Shown here in pieces: positions 1 to 12,154 of a stretch of 64,000 bases of DNA. The stretch is taken from assembly GCA_963932145.1 (NCBI GenBank), contig OZ010574.1:64025878-64089877 (forward strand). Reading direction: 5' to 3'. How positions within the stretch are numbered: position 1 is the stretch's first letter; each line of letters opens with the position of its first letter. The notes under the pieces were generated by a model. It did no database searches. It was given only the letters and a program-made list of their open reading frames with translations, and was not told the DNA's origin. Source of the DNA: Acanthosepion lycidas (taxonomy: Eukaryota; Mollusca; Cephalopoda; Sepiida; Sepiidae). The position numbers were made by a program, and so were the translations under genes.

Positions 1-739
1 AACCCTGCTCCTGTCTCTTTCTATATCTCTCTGATCTTGCATTTTCACCTTTTCTCTCTCTTTCTGACCCTGCTCCTGTCTCTTTCTATATCTCTCTGAT
101 CTTGCATTTTCACCTTTTCTCTCTCTCTCTAACCCTACTCCTGTCTCTTTCTATATCTCTCTGATCCTGCATTTTCACCTTTTCTCTCTCTCTCTCTCTC
201 TGACCCTGCTCTTCTCTCTTTCTATCTCTCTCTGATCCTGCATTTTCACCTTTTCTCTCTATCTCTGACCCTGCTCCTCTCTCTTTCTATATCTCTCTGA
301 TCCTGCATTTTCACCGTTTCTCTCTCTCTCTGACCCTGCTCCTCTCTCTTTCTATCTCTCTCTGATCCTGCATTTTCACCTTTTCTCTCTCTCTCTCTGA
401 CCCTGCTCCTCTCTCTTTCTATCTCTCTCTGATCCTGCATTTTCACCTTTTCTCTCTCTCTCTGACCCTGCTCCTCTCTCTTTCTATATCTCTCTGATCC
501 TGCATTTTCACCTTTTCTCTCTCTTTCTGACCCTGCTCCTCTCTCTTTCTATCCTTCTCTGATCCTGCATTTTCACCTTTTCTCTCTCTCTCTCTCTGAC
601 CCTACTCCTCTCTCTTTCTATCTCTCTCTGATCCTGCATTTTCACCTTTTCTCTCTCTCTCTGACCCTACTCCTCTCTCTTTCTATCTCTCTCTGATCCT
701 GCATTTTCACCTTTTCTCTCTCTCTCTCTCTCTCTGATT
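1..739. repeat. Pyrimidine-rich minisatellite, ~65 bp unit
   Basis: At least 11 copies of a core reading TGCATTTTCACC, each followed by a CT-rich stretch of variable length and CTGACCCTGCTCC. Spacing between cores is about 63-71 bases because the (CT)n part varies. The array is already running at base 1, so it extends beyond the window. The minus strand reads as an Arg/Glu-rich repetitive peptide (246-446), which is a by-product of the repeat and not a gene. Units near 540-555 and 305-320 carry point changes, so the array is not freshly homogenised. Confidence 0.95.
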
Positions 740-1672
740 CTGCTTCTTTACCTGTTATTTTTCCTGTTTAAAATGCTCTTTTCCTGTCTCACTACCTCCA
801 CCTTTTCTCAACCTCAGCCTGTTCCCTGACCCTCTAAAGTCTTTTCTTTGACTCTCAACTTCTGTCTATTTCCAGACCCCCTAACTCAGTCTCTTCCCAT
901 CTTTATTACATCAGCCTCTTCCTCATAATTTTCTCTTTATTTCAATCTGTTCATTTGTATAAGTTTACTTAATATCTCTTCATTTTCTCTCTTTTGCAAG
1001 GTTTTCCTATCTCTCTATTGATCTCCTCCTTAATGCTCTGGACAGGCAGGACTGATATATGTCAGGTGATAGAACAACAGAAGCCAAAAGGCAACTTATA
1101 TTCAAAGAGTGTTTCTAGCTTATTGATTATACAAAACTCTCCAGCAAGTTAAATATGTTCTGAAAAAAAAAATTACATTTTACCTGAAACTCATAAATTT
1201 CTTGATTATCAAGTTGTGGTCACTCAAGTTGAAAAAAAAAAAAGATTGACTACTTTTGTTGTTTGCTTTGTGTAAACTGTGAAGCTGATCTCTACAGAAA
1301 TGGTGTAATGTTAGAACTTTAAGGAGGAAATAAATAGTTGTACAATGGAGACTTGCATATTCTTCATTTAAACCAAAAGAAACAAAAAAAAAATGACAAG
1401 AAAAAAAAGAAGAAAAGTGAACGTCTCAGAAGAGAAAATTGTTGAACTAGCAGTATGAGTGAAAATTTAATGTTTTTTCCTATTTGAAATTCCTGGTGAA
1501 TCACAATTCTTGAAGTTAATGCTATAAAAACAGACAGAATTATTAAAATGAGAAGAAAATGAACAGAAAATAAGATATAATCATGGTAAATGATAATTTA
1601 AAGCAAGAAAAAAAGTGAGGAAAAAGAAAATAAATAGAAAAAAAACAATTGTTTCTCACGCTTTTCACTTCA
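740..1672. other. No gene seen; CT-rich then AT-rich spacer
   Basis: The first 280 bases stay C/T-rich, as if the satellite had decayed outward. The rest is AT-rich with short A runs near 1165, 1230 and 1385. No conserved motif was recognised. Confidence 0.6.
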
Positions 1673-1963
1673 GGATGTGCAGGTGGTGCAATGGATAGTG
1701 GCTTAGAATGAGAAATCAGAGAGCTGAGTTCAAATTCCAACTGAATCTGTTACATTCACTTACATGTAAATACACTAGGGAAAAGTATGAATCCATCTCC
1801 TCCCCCAGCTATGGGTTAAATAGTATAACTTGTATCAGGAAAAATCATTATTCTAAAAAAAATTTTAATGCAATATTTCCACTCCAAAAAATAATTACTC
1901 TCACAAATCAAAATATGTTTCAGCTTTAAATAACCCACAAAGGGTTGATAAGCCATAAAAAAA
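1673..1963 (+). mobile_element. tRNA-derived SINE
   Basis: A head like GTGGTGCAATGGATAGTGG (A-box-like) is followed by GAGTTCAAATTCC (B-box-like), the split Pol III promoter layout of tRNA-derived SINEs. The body continues with CAGCTATGGGTTAAATAG and ends GGGTTGATAAGCC plus a run of A. The same head and body recur at 25741, 29097, 50670 and, reversed, at 19228-19665, so this is a dispersed family. The tail shared with 25741-26000 differs from the tail of the 50670 copy, which suggests subfamilies. No coding capacity is expected. Confidence 0.8.
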
Positions 1964-3040
1964 AAAATCAGTCAATCTATCCTTTCTCTTTAGCTTGTAC
2001 ACCATTTCCATGGCAAGGATAAGAATTACACATATTAATAATATATATATGTATACAGTGGCAGACTAGCCAGGGAGTTAGCTTGCCAGATGGTAAGTGG
2101 ACCCCTGATGAAGTGGGCTCCCAATATCAAATAGAAATTTAATAATGAAACAAACCCAAGCAACTGTTTTAGTAACAAAAATCTTTAAAATGTCTGCACA
2201 TTATCAGTTACTCGAGTCCAATGTGGGTGGACATTTTCAAATCTAAAGATCATAAAGACAAGATTATGAAATTGCTATTGGAATCATACATGTTGCCATC
2301 CACTGAAAAGCAATTGTTAAATGAATTGGATACAGAAGCAATTATTGGCAGATTCAAACAGTCATCAAGTGAACACAAATGGTTGCTCTTAATATAGTGG
2401 ACTGACTTCATGCAATAGTCTATTGTGATTTTGAACTCTCTGTTAATGTGAAAACTGTTCAGTAAACAATATCAACCAATTACTTTTTTCCGTATGTATT
2501 TAAAAAAAAATATTACTTATTTATTATAAAAATTAAATGATAGCATTGTAGTTGTGGGTGGGTCTCATTTGTCTCCTGACCTAGTCACCCACTGTGTGTA
2601 TATTTATATTATAAACAGATCACATGGAGAACCAACAACCATTCTTTTCATTTATACAAAGTAGGCTGCACAGATTTGATAAATACATTCAAATGCATGT
2701 CTGAATGTAATCAACAAAACACAAAATTAGAAGATATTCTGGTACATCCAGATCTGCAATTCCAGAATATCTTGTAATAGTAAATTTATGTAAATTTTGA
2801 AATTGACCTTTATGAATACAGACAAGCACATGCTGAGAGATTCTCTTCTTGAACAATTTGGTGATCCTTCCTATATAATCTGCCTCACACTTAAACTTAA
2901 ATTTACAGATAAAAAAAATAATTTGATAATATATTTATGGATAGACTTCAACATTGATTGAGAAAAGAAGTCAAATATGTGGATTGCTAGCAAAATAGTA
3001 ATTACTATTGCTAAAAAAGGTTTGTTTGGTAAACTTCGTA
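1964..3040. other. Unassigned AT-rich stretch with a possible hAT-like end at 2056
   Basis: CAGTGGCAGAC at 2056 resembles the CAGTG-type termini of hAT transposons. A short plus-strand open stretch near 2260-2395 (peptide beginning KLLLESYMLPSTEKQ) could be transposase debris. No matching opposite end and no target-site duplication were found, so the assignment is weak. The remainder (2400-3040) shows no recognisable feature. Confidence 0.25.
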
Positions 3041-3610
3041 CTTCTATGTTCCATGTCATTACAGAACATGGGCGATCATGGCTCTCCACACCCTCCTATC
3101 ACTTGTAATGGTGAGCAATGTTTGACACTTTGTCAAACCACCTAACCCCTGTTCCATCACCAATTCACACAAGCTTATCATTTTGATGGTCCACTGCCTG
3201 TTCCTGTCTCTTTTGCCTTCAATATGTCCTCTGAGTGTCAAATTCTCCAAGGCTTCTCTTCTCATGATGTTTCCAAGAAATTTCAGCTCTCTCTTTCTGA
3301 TTCTGAGTATAAGTGCCCACCTTTTTGTTTTCCATTTTTCTTTGTTGCTTACATGCTCCATCCACAGTATTCTTAGAATTCTTCTGTAGAACCACATTTG
3401 TACTGCCTCCAGTTTTCTCTTCATCTGTGAGATTTCCGGCATTCACTGCCATACAAGAGGATTGATATTACATAACAGTTCAGCACACTTTTCTTTGTTT
3501 CTAATGAGATTTTCCTGTTTCTTAACACTTTGCTTAGCTTTTGAAAGGCAACTTTTTCTATTCCAATGCACATTCAGAGTTCACTGTTGAATTTTCCATC
3601 CTCTGTTAAA
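3041..3610 (-). pseudogene. RTE-type LINE, C-terminal end of RT protein
   Basis: The minus frame 3442-3059 (127 residues) reads MKRKLEAVQMWFYRRILRI, then a WMEHVSN motif, and ends in WRAMIAHVL. This is the conserved region downstream of the reverse transcriptase palm in RTE-like LINEs, and the same peptide pattern recurs at 15.2, 31.8-32.5, 47, 49.5 and 54.5 kb. Upstream sequence (to about 3610) matches the preceding part of the same protein only with frame changes. The RT core of what is probably the same copy lies at 4740-5400, separated by an inserted LINE tail. Defective and not mobile. Confidence 0.8.
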
Positions 3611-3689
3611 ATACATTCCCAGATATATAAACTTCTGTATGGTTTGGTATGTTTTTGCACAGCCATTTAGGTGCTAGCTGATTTGGCAC

Positions 3690-4605
3690 TAGAATTTTAG
3701 ATGTGAGGAAAAAAAAAGTTTATTTTTTAAGCAATTCACCCCAAGCAAGGCGGGAGTGCCAGTAGTATGCAAGGGACTACAGAGAGTGTAATCAAGGCTA
3801 AAGACTAGGTATGGGGGGGATTGAGGAAAAGATAAAAAGAAGAATGAAGGAGGATAAAAAGAAGAACGGGGATCAAGGCAACAGAAGATGTCAATTGACA
3901 TTACATTTTTTTTGAAGATTATAGTTACCATGAAAGCAATTAAGAGGAAAGGAGTTACACTGTCCCGAAGTGTGAGAGAAGAAGCTGTTGGAGTAGAAGA
4001 AGCAGTTACATTTAAGTATTTTGACAGTAAAAGGGTGGGACCAAGATGCCAACCTACTAGCATGCTTAAATTCATGCTGTCAGGGCACCAATAAAAATAG
4101 CTCATGTGAGTAGATGCCATGAAAATATTTATAGAAAAGACAGAGGGAAGCCACAGCACGTATGTGAGAAAGTAACTGGAGTCGAGACCCCAAGTGAGGA
4201 CTGATCACATTGCATATCTGTCTTTGGATTTTGTTGAGAACCTCAAGATGAACAGCAGGGGCACCAGACCATATATGGCAACACTATTCAGTGTATAGAT
4301 GAATAATAGATTTGTAGATGTGAATGATGGACTCAGATGAGGAAAAACCTTCTGGCACAGCACAGAGAACCAACTTTCCTTGCGGTAGATGCAGCAATTG
4401 ATTCAATGTAGTTGGTCCACCTCAGGTCAGTGGAGAATGTGAGACCAAGAAGGTTCAGTGAGGCATTCTCATGGATATTGTAAAATAGAGATACAGATAG
4501 AAAAGTACATGAAACAGTTCTTATATTTGAAAACATGGGTAAAATATAGAGTATTTGAACAGCCTTGCTTATAAATACCAAATAAAAAAAAAGTGACATT
4601 ACAGA
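3690..4605 (-). mobile_element. Jockey/CR1-like LINE 3' end, inserted in RTE LINE
   Basis: Minus-strand peptides near 4480-4340 read LNLLGLTFSTDLRW and STARKVGSLCCARR. These belong to the region after the RT palm in jockey/CR1-like LINEs. The remainder, to the T-rich end at 3720, matches the 3' tails of the copies at 14318, 30563, 40220 and 44590. Several frame breaks are present. Its position between two parts of an RTE LINE indicates a later insertion. Clade naming is by pattern only. Confidence 0.75.
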
Positions 4606-4739
4606 TTTTACTCATTGGCAGATTTAATCTTTTTATTTTTTAATAAAGTTACAGTTTTAAAACTTTTTGAATGAAGATGAATCTATAAACATCCAAAATT
4701 CTGGTGCAAAATCAGCTGGTACCCAAATGGCCATGCCAA

Positions 4740-5400
4740 AATCCAATGCCCAAATTGCAGCATCAAATCTTTGGATTTCTGTCCTTGTTTGATTCTGATA
4801 ACTTAGATTCGGGGTTCACTTTTTTTTTCTTTGTTTTTCTGACAACTATATATTCTGCCTTTTTACAAGTGATGTTTAGTGTTTTCTTCTTACTTTCCTT
4901 TACTAGCCTGTCAATGAGATCCTGTAGTTTTTTATTTGGGTCTGCAATAATCCCAGTGTCATCTGCATATCTTATATTAAGATTGTGCCCAATGATAATA
5001 AATCCTGAGAGTGTGTCCAACTCCCTTAGTATAGCTTCACAGTAGATGTTAAATAAGCCTGGTCAGAAGATATATCCTTGTCTTATGCCCCTTTCTATTT
5101 TTGTGTACTCAGTTCATTTTCATGTGCATTTATATTCTGGATTATTCTAACATCCTTACCAAACTGAGTTTTCATAACAGTTCAGATAGATCTTTGTGCA
5201 AAATCTTATCAAATACTTTGTAATATAAAGCATAAAACATAAGTGTATTTGAACTGTTTTCTCTGATATCCTTCTGATGATAAATATAGCATTTCATGTT
5301 TCATCGTCCTTGAAAAAGACATAGTGTTCTTGTCTTATTTCTGGTTTCATTCTGTTTCATGCTCTGTTCATCAGAATTCAGGCTATTACATGGTTCCTTA
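4740..5400 (-). pseudogene. RTE-type LINE reverse transcriptase palm (YADD present)
   Basis: The minus strand encodes the RT catalytic motif YADD at 4969-4958, in the context LNIRYADDTGIIAD, followed by LVKESKKKTLNITCKKAEYIVV. Upstream, in broken frames, are TEYTKIERGIRQGY and LFNIYCEAILRELDTLSGF. This order is the RT fingers-palm of RTE-like LINEs. Stops and frameshifts between 5050 and 5400 make it a pseudogene, although the catalytic box itself is intact. It probably continues into 3610-3041 after the inserted LINE tail. Confidence 0.85.
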
Positions 5401-5539
5401 AGATAACTGCACCAATTCCTGGTGATCTTAAAACAGGATATTTACTGGGAGCTAGTAACTTTGGTTTATGGAATTGTGCAAGTTAATGATTGATAATGAC
5501 AGCATGGATCCAAATTTTAAGAGAACATCGGAACATCGT

Positions 5540-5815
5540 CAAATCCATACCAAGCTATGGGTGAATAGTAGAACAGCCTGGGTCAACTCTGAATTCAAAA
5601 CCTGAGGGAGTAATGTATGGACTGAGACTAACCCATACCATATTCTATAATCTTCGGCTGTCAGAGAAGAATGGGTTCTGAGACTCTATCTGAAAGCCCA
5701 CTGAAATGATCATGAGGAAGAAGAATCAAACTTTATTTCTTCTGCCCTCAGATCCCCTCTGAGGAATGAAGCGGTCGAAGGATTGATGATGATGATGATG
5801 ATTATGATGATTGAT
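5540..5815 (+). mobile_element. SINE, 5'-truncated, with (GAT)n tail
   Basis: The body starts at AGCTATGGGTGAATAG and includes CAACTCTGAATTCAAAACCTG, as in the fuller copy at 50670-51090, but the tRNA head is missing. It ends in a GATGATGATGATGATTATGA tail (5787-5815). The whole unit, together with the following 1 kb, recurs in inverted orientation at 18180-19665. Confidence 0.75.
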
Positions 5816-6850
5816 AATAAAAGCATGGACCCAAATTTCAAAAGAGTGCTTTCAGATTCTCCTCAAATCCATGTCCAAAAGAACTGAGATTGAGGCAGTT
5901 CTATAGTCAAAAGAGGGCCTACACTGATGCTAGGTAAAATACATCATAAAGTGACTGGTGAGTGTTCATTAATCAAAATTCACCTAATCATTGCCGGTTA
6001 AACTTCAAAGCTATTGATTCCCTTTGTCAATCTGTAAATGGGAGAACATAAAATGGGATTATATAAATTTAATGAAATTTGCATAACTTGCAGAAATTCT
6101 ATGGTGAACTTTTGTAATTTACAAAATATAGGAAGAACAAATTTAGTATTAACAATATAATTGCTCTGTTAAGTTGAACTTGTATTGATTTCAAGGAATA
6201 AGCAATTCTTTTGTTCCTTATTTTCTAGGAATAGCAGAAAGTAACCACGAAAAATTGCTTGGATGAACTTTATGCAAAAATTACAAAATGTGATGGTTAA
6301 TTTAACAAATTGCACTTTTAAATTTTTCTTCCAACATTAGATTTAACAATCAGCTTTAAGAAATGGATTACTGTCCCATTGAAATTTTTTTAAGAGATTC
6401 GGTGATAGTTTCAAGTTTAATTATAATTTACAGGAAATAGCTGAAAATTTCCCACTTTTTCCTTTATGAATTTGTTGATGAAACATAATTGTTTATTTAA
6501 TGATTGAAGAAGCTCATAGTGAGTTCTGTAACAATAAAATATCTGTAGAAATTTTCCTATTGCATTGTTAAATATTTGAGTGCAACAAATTTACCAAAAT
6601 TTTGCAATGACAATCATAAGTTTGAATGCAGATCAATATCTAAAGTAGCAGGTACAAATAAAAAGATTAAAAAATTTTCCCTTTCCTGAAAGCAGATGTT
6701 AAATGCATGAGAGCATTATCCTTTCCACTATCTTCTCTTTCTTTCATTCTTCCTTTCTTTCCATCACTCTTATTATAATTTATAATGTCTTTATCTCACT
6801 AAAACTGAACCGCATCTCTGATATATCTTTTACTTTCCTTATAATCAAAA
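5816..6850 (+). repeat. ~1 kb interspersed repeat, copy 1
   Basis: Aligned by eye, this segment is the reverse complement of 18180-19227 over nearly its full length, with scattered substitutions and small indels. A third, more diverged copy is at 55560-55950. No transposase or RT frame was recognised in it. In-frame stops are frequent on both strands. Confidence 0.8.
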
Positions 6851-6885
6851 TGAATGGTCTATTATCCATCTGATCATTTAGTTTG

Positions 6886-7100
6886 GTTTATTTGGTTTTA
6901 TGGCATATCAACCTCAATGAGTTATTTAATGCCGACAAGATTTTTAGGATATTTTCATGTGAATAGAATATGTATTCTTTGTAAGAAATCAGTTTGTATT
7001 AGATCAGGTTTCATTGATATATTGTTTAGAAAGTCTGGTTGGTTGATTTTGTTTAGCGGCATATCTACCTTTATGAGTTATTTAATTCTGAAATCTAAAT
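6886..7100 (+). repeat. Short degenerate tandem duplication (~165 bp apart)
   Basis: A segment with GGCATATCAACCTCAATGAG, then GTTATTTAAT, at 6903 is repeated near 7060 as GGCATATCTACCTTTATGAG, then GTTATTTAAT. This is an old local duplication. The 96-residue frame across it (6854-7144) shows no recognised domain. Confidence 0.5.
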
Positions 7101-8559
7101 ATTTTAAACACAGTTTTATGGCTTCAACTAAATATATACTATGAACAGGTAATGTCAGTAATTTTACTAGAAATATGGTTTGTTAATAGCAAGTCATAAC
7201 ACATCTGCTAATTAGATAATTAATAGAGGAGCAAACAGAATTATAATAGAATAATTTTGATCAACTAGCAAAGCCATTTTGACCTCAGGAGACAGTGCTT
7301 AGATAATTCTGATCCTATTAGATTTTACAAGAATTAAATTGCTGAGAATAGTAGTAACATGCATATTACATTTAAATGAAAGTCTTGCAATTGAAGAACG
7401 GAACACAAACCTTTGCCATGACGTAATTGAAGGTGAGCTAATTTTGCAGACCACTGGTGTAGTGAGTGTGAAATAATAATAAATCCCTTCAAATTCAGAA
7501 GACTGTGGAAAAAGATGGAAGGAAATCCATGAGGCAATATTAAATTGTTTTGGAACCAGTGAAAACCTTGCCTTCACAGAAATTAGCCAGAAAGAAAGTA
7601 GCGAGCTTATTCAAAATTCCTTTTGATATAAAATGAGAAGAAAAATTAGATTAATAACAGAAGAATGTCTGAAGTGATGTGAAAGGTTTTGTTTCTGTTC
7701 ATTGCATCCAACATTGCATCAGCATCAAATTACACGCCAATTATATTATCAGCTTTTAACGAAGCATGCAGAACTTCAAAGAGTTTTCCTTCAACAATCC
7801 AAGAAAGTATTTCAAACTGTCTTCATCTGCTTTTAAATGTATGCAACTATATGTCCCTTTGATAAGCAACAAACTCTCTTACCTTTGTACTAAATCCTTT
7901 TTAATATTATTTTGTGTCAGATCATTTAATCTGTTGTATGAACATTTCCTCTTCATGACAATTCATTAAAACTATGGACTTTAAAAATTTCTGCTTTATT
8001 TTCCTGAAATGAACAACTGACATTTCTTCAAGTGTGCAAATTCATAAATAAATTCTTTATCTTTTGTTAAAATTACCTGTGTGTTTCCTCATCATTATCA
8101 TCCTTTATTTATCTCACTTGGTGTAGAGAAATTAATTGTTTATCTTTACTCCTATGTCCTCAGACATCACTGCAGAATATTAGGGGACCATGTGTCAGAC
8201 TGGTCAGGGCTTGCATCACAGGCTTAATGAGAGTAACTGACAAAATAGTGAAAAAAATGTTATGTAATGAAGAATCAAGTCCTCGGGTTATCATTAATTT
8301 AGCATCTCCACCCCAATTAATTGCAACCTAATGAAGTAATTAATATTTATTAATAATACAAAAAAAAAGTTCTTTTTTTCCATTTTGATATTTTGGGTCA
8401 TCCGTTTTCAGTATTAAAGATGATTGAAGGAAAAAATGCATTATTTTTCATTTTTCAGAATTTCATAAAATAGTTTTTAAAATATTCCCCTTTTTCTACA
8501 ATATTTTCTCTACTTAGTTCTGCTTAACTGTGAACAATGAAGTTGTAGAGACAATGGTA
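7101..8559. other. No feature recognised
   Basis: AT-rich sequence. Short overlapping frames on the minus strand at 7299-7577 show no family motif and no consistent splice context. Confidence 0.6.
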
Positions 8560-8765
8560 ACAAAAAGGACACTTAATGAGGAAAGTGGTCTCAGTAAATT
8601 TGATACTCAAAGGACAGTAAGTAATGCACAAACTACATAATGAACTTGAGTGAATGCAGTCTATGGGAGAGATGGCAAAAAGAAAAAATTAAAAAAGAGT
8701 TTCGAGACACAGGAAATTGTGGAGTGCCATGAGTTTGATTCATTCTTTTTGTTGTCTGGCAAGAC
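8560..8765 (+). pseudogene. RTE LINE C-terminal fragment
   Basis: The plus strand carries the tail pattern of the RTE family: a GTCTCAGTAAATTTGATACTC segment followed by GAAATTGTGGAGTGCCATGA, the equivalent of the RKLWRAM region seen at 32420. It is short and frameshifted. Confidence 0.6.
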
Positions 8766-9435
8766 AAAACACTCAACTTGACAGAGTCAGTCGTTATAAT
8801 AGTATTCAATACTCAGCTTGACATATCACTACAATAGTATTATCTTCTTTTCTGTAGACGATTACCCAGAACTACTTATCATGAATGGATCAGTTCATTC
8901 ATGATAGTAAGGAGGGTAACTGGCTCTTACCTCAAGACTTTTGTTATTATCCATTACATGCAGGAGGGATTCTGTCTGTGTGTGCGTGTGTTACAGAGAT
9001 TTATTTATCTTGAAAACAAATGAATTTTTAACACAATGGCAGTGTTGTAAGTATGACTTATATCCAAGTGGTTGTGTAATGAATTAATTTTTCATTATAT
9101 GCTAAAGAGAGAGAGAAAAAAAAACATGTTATGAATCACTCATTTGCTAGAGTTGCATATTTTTTTAACTAAGCAATGTCACTTTCTATTCAAGTATTCC
9201 TGTGATTTTTTCCTTCCATATGTTATCGCTTGGATCTTTTTTAAAAGAATTATCTTAATGAATAAAAATGTCTTCTGCTTAATTAGAATAATTTGCTCAA
9301 CTAGAAAAGTAATATTTTTTTTTTAAATCTGTTCTTTTTGGGGTTTTTTTTTTTTTTTTTATTGAAGCAATGTATATTATTATTATTATTTTAATCTTTT
9401 TAATGTATATATATTATTTTAATCTTTTCACCCAA
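8766..9435. other. No gene seen
   Basis: AT-rich, with a T run at 9343-9360 directly before the LINE tail at 9436. No other feature recognised. Confidence 0.5.
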
Positions 9436-9775
9436 TCAAGGAAAGAAAGCAGGAGATTAATGAGTAGGAAAGAATATAAGAAAGGAGAGAGAACAATAAA
9501 AAAAACAGGAATAAGATGGAAGAAAATGATTGATATTGCATTTAAAATTTTGGAAATCAGAGCTGAATGAGAAAAAAGAAGTTGGAAGAGAGTTCCATAA
9601 GGGAGAAGTCTGAAGGAAGAAACTGTTAGTATAGACCATACGCTGAGCTATTTCAACTGTAAAATGATGAGACTTTGCTACCAATCTAGTATTGCATTTA
9701 GATTCCTAAAGTCTAGGTATCGTAGCAGAAAGTTCATCAGAAGAATTATCATAAAAGTATTTATAGCAATGACAC
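9436..9775 (-). mobile_element. Jockey/CR1-like LINE 3' end
   Basis: The minus frame 9684-9457 reads HHFTVEIAQRMVY, then NSFFLQTSPLWNSLPTSF, then FKCNINHFLPSY. The FFxxTSxLWNSLP signature close to the C terminus, followed by FKCNIN, is shared by the copies at 23655, 36081, 40220 and 44171. Only the last roughly 100 residues remain. Confidence 0.75.
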
Positions 9776-9964
9776 ATGGATGTATATGTTAGCAGGGTTG
9801 GTAACGTACTGCCCCCAAACCCCTCAACCTTTGCTTGTTATTTACTTACATTTATATACATTACAAATTAAACTAATGACAACTAACTATTAAAGGATGA
9901 AAAGTTTATGTGAATTGCGATGTCATTCTGGGGTCTTATTCAGAAATATCTAAACTATTAGCTA

Positions 9965-10346
9965 TTTACAATTACTTTCTAAGATCAATTGTTAAAGGCA
10001 AATTTGAGTGAACAAAGCCAGTAGGTCTGAGAGAAATCCCATTTTTCTTTGAACTTCATAGTCTGGCAATACATAATCACAAACTATACCAAATAACAAA
10101 AAACAAATCACTTGAGGAATTTCAGCAACAATTAAACTGGATATCATATGTAACTTTACAATTACTTTCTAAGATCAATTGTTAAAGGCAAATTTGAGTG
10201 AACAAAGCCAGTAGGTCTGAGAGAAATCCCATTTTTCTTTGAACTTCATAGTCTGGCAATACATAATCACAAACTATACCAAATAACAAAAAACAAATCA
10301 CTTGAGGAATTTCAGCAACAATTAAACTGGATATCATATGTAACTT
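9965..10346 (+). repeat. Exact tandem duplication, 190 bp unit, two copies
   Basis: The segment beginning TTTACAATTACTTTCTAAG at 9965 starts again at 10155. The two 190-base units look identical by eye, ending ATATCATATGTAACTT at 10156 and 10346. The identity contrasts with all other repeats here, so this is either a very recent duplication or an assembly duplication. Confidence 0.9.
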
Positions 10347-10599
10347 GAAAAGAAAATAATGGCACAATGAAGATGTTGAAATTACACACTACTTCAGATA
10401 AAAGGTTAGCAAGTAAACCCCTATCAATAAAAAAAGGGAAATAACAAGCCCTAGAAACCTATATTCCTGAAAAATTGTTTTAACAGAAAGATTTTAATAA
10501 TTTCAACTGAAAGTAGAATTGGCTGCTCAGTCAGTGAATGCCAAATGTTTCTTTATAAGGAAACAGCTAATATTACCATTAACACTGCCAAAAATGTAT

Positions 10600-11215
10600 G
10601 ATTTTCTGTTAACCATAACTGTATCGGTTCTTTGTACATAAACTACATGGAATCAGTTCCTTGCAAATAACCGCATTGCATCATTTTTATCACAAATAAG
10701 CTTCATTGCATCATTCTATTCAAGTGTCCTGTATATGATGATAAACTACATCTGGCAGCAAGGCCTCTGATTGTGAGATTGGAGGTTTTGAGGAGCATGA
10801 AACCACCTCTTCACTCTGACCCAAATAATGAACCCCACTCAAAAAAAATATACCCTCCATTGCATCAGTTTCCTTCAAATGACCTTCATTGTACCATTCC
10901 CTTCACAAATAGCATTCATTCACCTTAGATGGAATCACGTCTATTCAAATAACCTTCATTGCCTCATTTTCTCAATTAAATTTAATTTGTTTATTTTCCC
11001 TCAAATACTTTCTATTCCATTATATTCTTTCATTTAACCTTGATTATATCAGGTCTCCTCACCAATGGCATTATATTCACTTTAGATAGTTTTCATGAAA
11101 TCAATTGTATTCAAATAAGCTTCATTGCATCATTGTCTGAAATAAATTTCATTTTTTCATTTTCCCTAAATTAACCTTCATTGTATCATTTTCCTTGAAA
11201 TAACCCATGAATTTT
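10600..11215 (+). repeat. Degenerate ~30 bp tandem repeat
   Basis: The unit resembles TTCATTGCATCATTTTCC followed by TTCAAATAACC. It recurs imperfectly at about 10660, 10705, 10855, 10885, 10945, 11125 and 11180, with interruptions. The array is old and heavily mutated. The 69-residue frame at 10828-11037 is a product of it. Confidence 0.65.
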
Positions 11216-11454
11216 CACTTTGCTGTTCAGCATTCAGTTAAAGTTTTATTGATTTTCTAATTTTCTTTAGTTTAGTAGCTTTGTCAAAGTCCCTGTCAAC
11301 TCGTGGCCATTCACTTCTCAGTCTACAGTTCTTTTCTTATCCCTTATTTTTCTCATAGTTTTTCTATATTTTTTCAATATTGTACTTTTCTTTCGGTTCT
11401 ATTTTCAGTTAGCAGTTTTCTTTTAGTCCAAGTTATCAAGTTTCCCTTCTTGTT

Positions 11455-11489
11455 TTATTGTGTCTCTCGTTGTTTGTGTTGCCACTCAT
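11455..11489 (+). repeat. 35-base exact direct repeat, copy 1
   Basis: A 35-base string beginning TTATTGTGTCTCTCGTTG and ending TTGCCACTCAT is found again, without change, at 12514-12548. Flanks differ completely on both sides. Confidence 0.9.
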
Positions 11490-12154
11490 TTTCAATTTCT
11501 CTTTTCCTTTTATTGTTTCCATATTGTTTTCTACTTTCACTTTCACTCTCTAAAATAAGATAAGAATTTTGGGGTAAGGTTGTTCTGAAGTTGACTGATG
11601 GTTGATTAGAATGTCACCGTACAATAAGCCTGTAATCAGGCTGTTGACAACCAGCTTAAGGTTCCACCCATCCTATCATTAATCTATCACACTGCCTGAA
11701 CAATACCATGAGACTATGAGACTGATTTGTGGAGAATTCAGCTTTGACAATTCATCAGATTTATTCAAATCTTTTAAATCTGTTTAAATATTCATCCAGT
11801 TATCAACTTGGGAATGATCCAGACATAACTTGGCCCTTTTGGCTATTCATGCTCTTCGTTTCTTATAGTTAATAGTTTGCTATATTTCCATTTTCGTTTT
11901 GTTTAATTATACCAATTTTATTCTATGGTATTTATCCAGACAAAGGACACTTCTTGATATCATATCAGATACTTGATCCATATCTTTGACAGTAAATTTA
12001 TTATTGGAAGAGCTATATATGCAATGGGTTTTAAATTTCAATGTTCTGTATATTCTTGCCTTATAGGATGCACAACTCTATAACCTTCACCTATGATTTG
12101 GCAAAGAAGATTGAAAGAAAAAATAATTCTATCAACAACATATTATCTTTTAGT

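Noticed and set aside
246..446. Minus-strand Arg/Glu-rich 66-residue frame
   Set aside because: It is a translation of the CT minisatellite and shares its period.
3888..4094. Plus-strand frame starting MSIDITFFLKIIV, repeated in variants at 14482, 30623, 40356 and 44637
   Set aside because: Its recurrence looked like a gene family, but each is the antisense of the jockey/CR1-like LINE tail.
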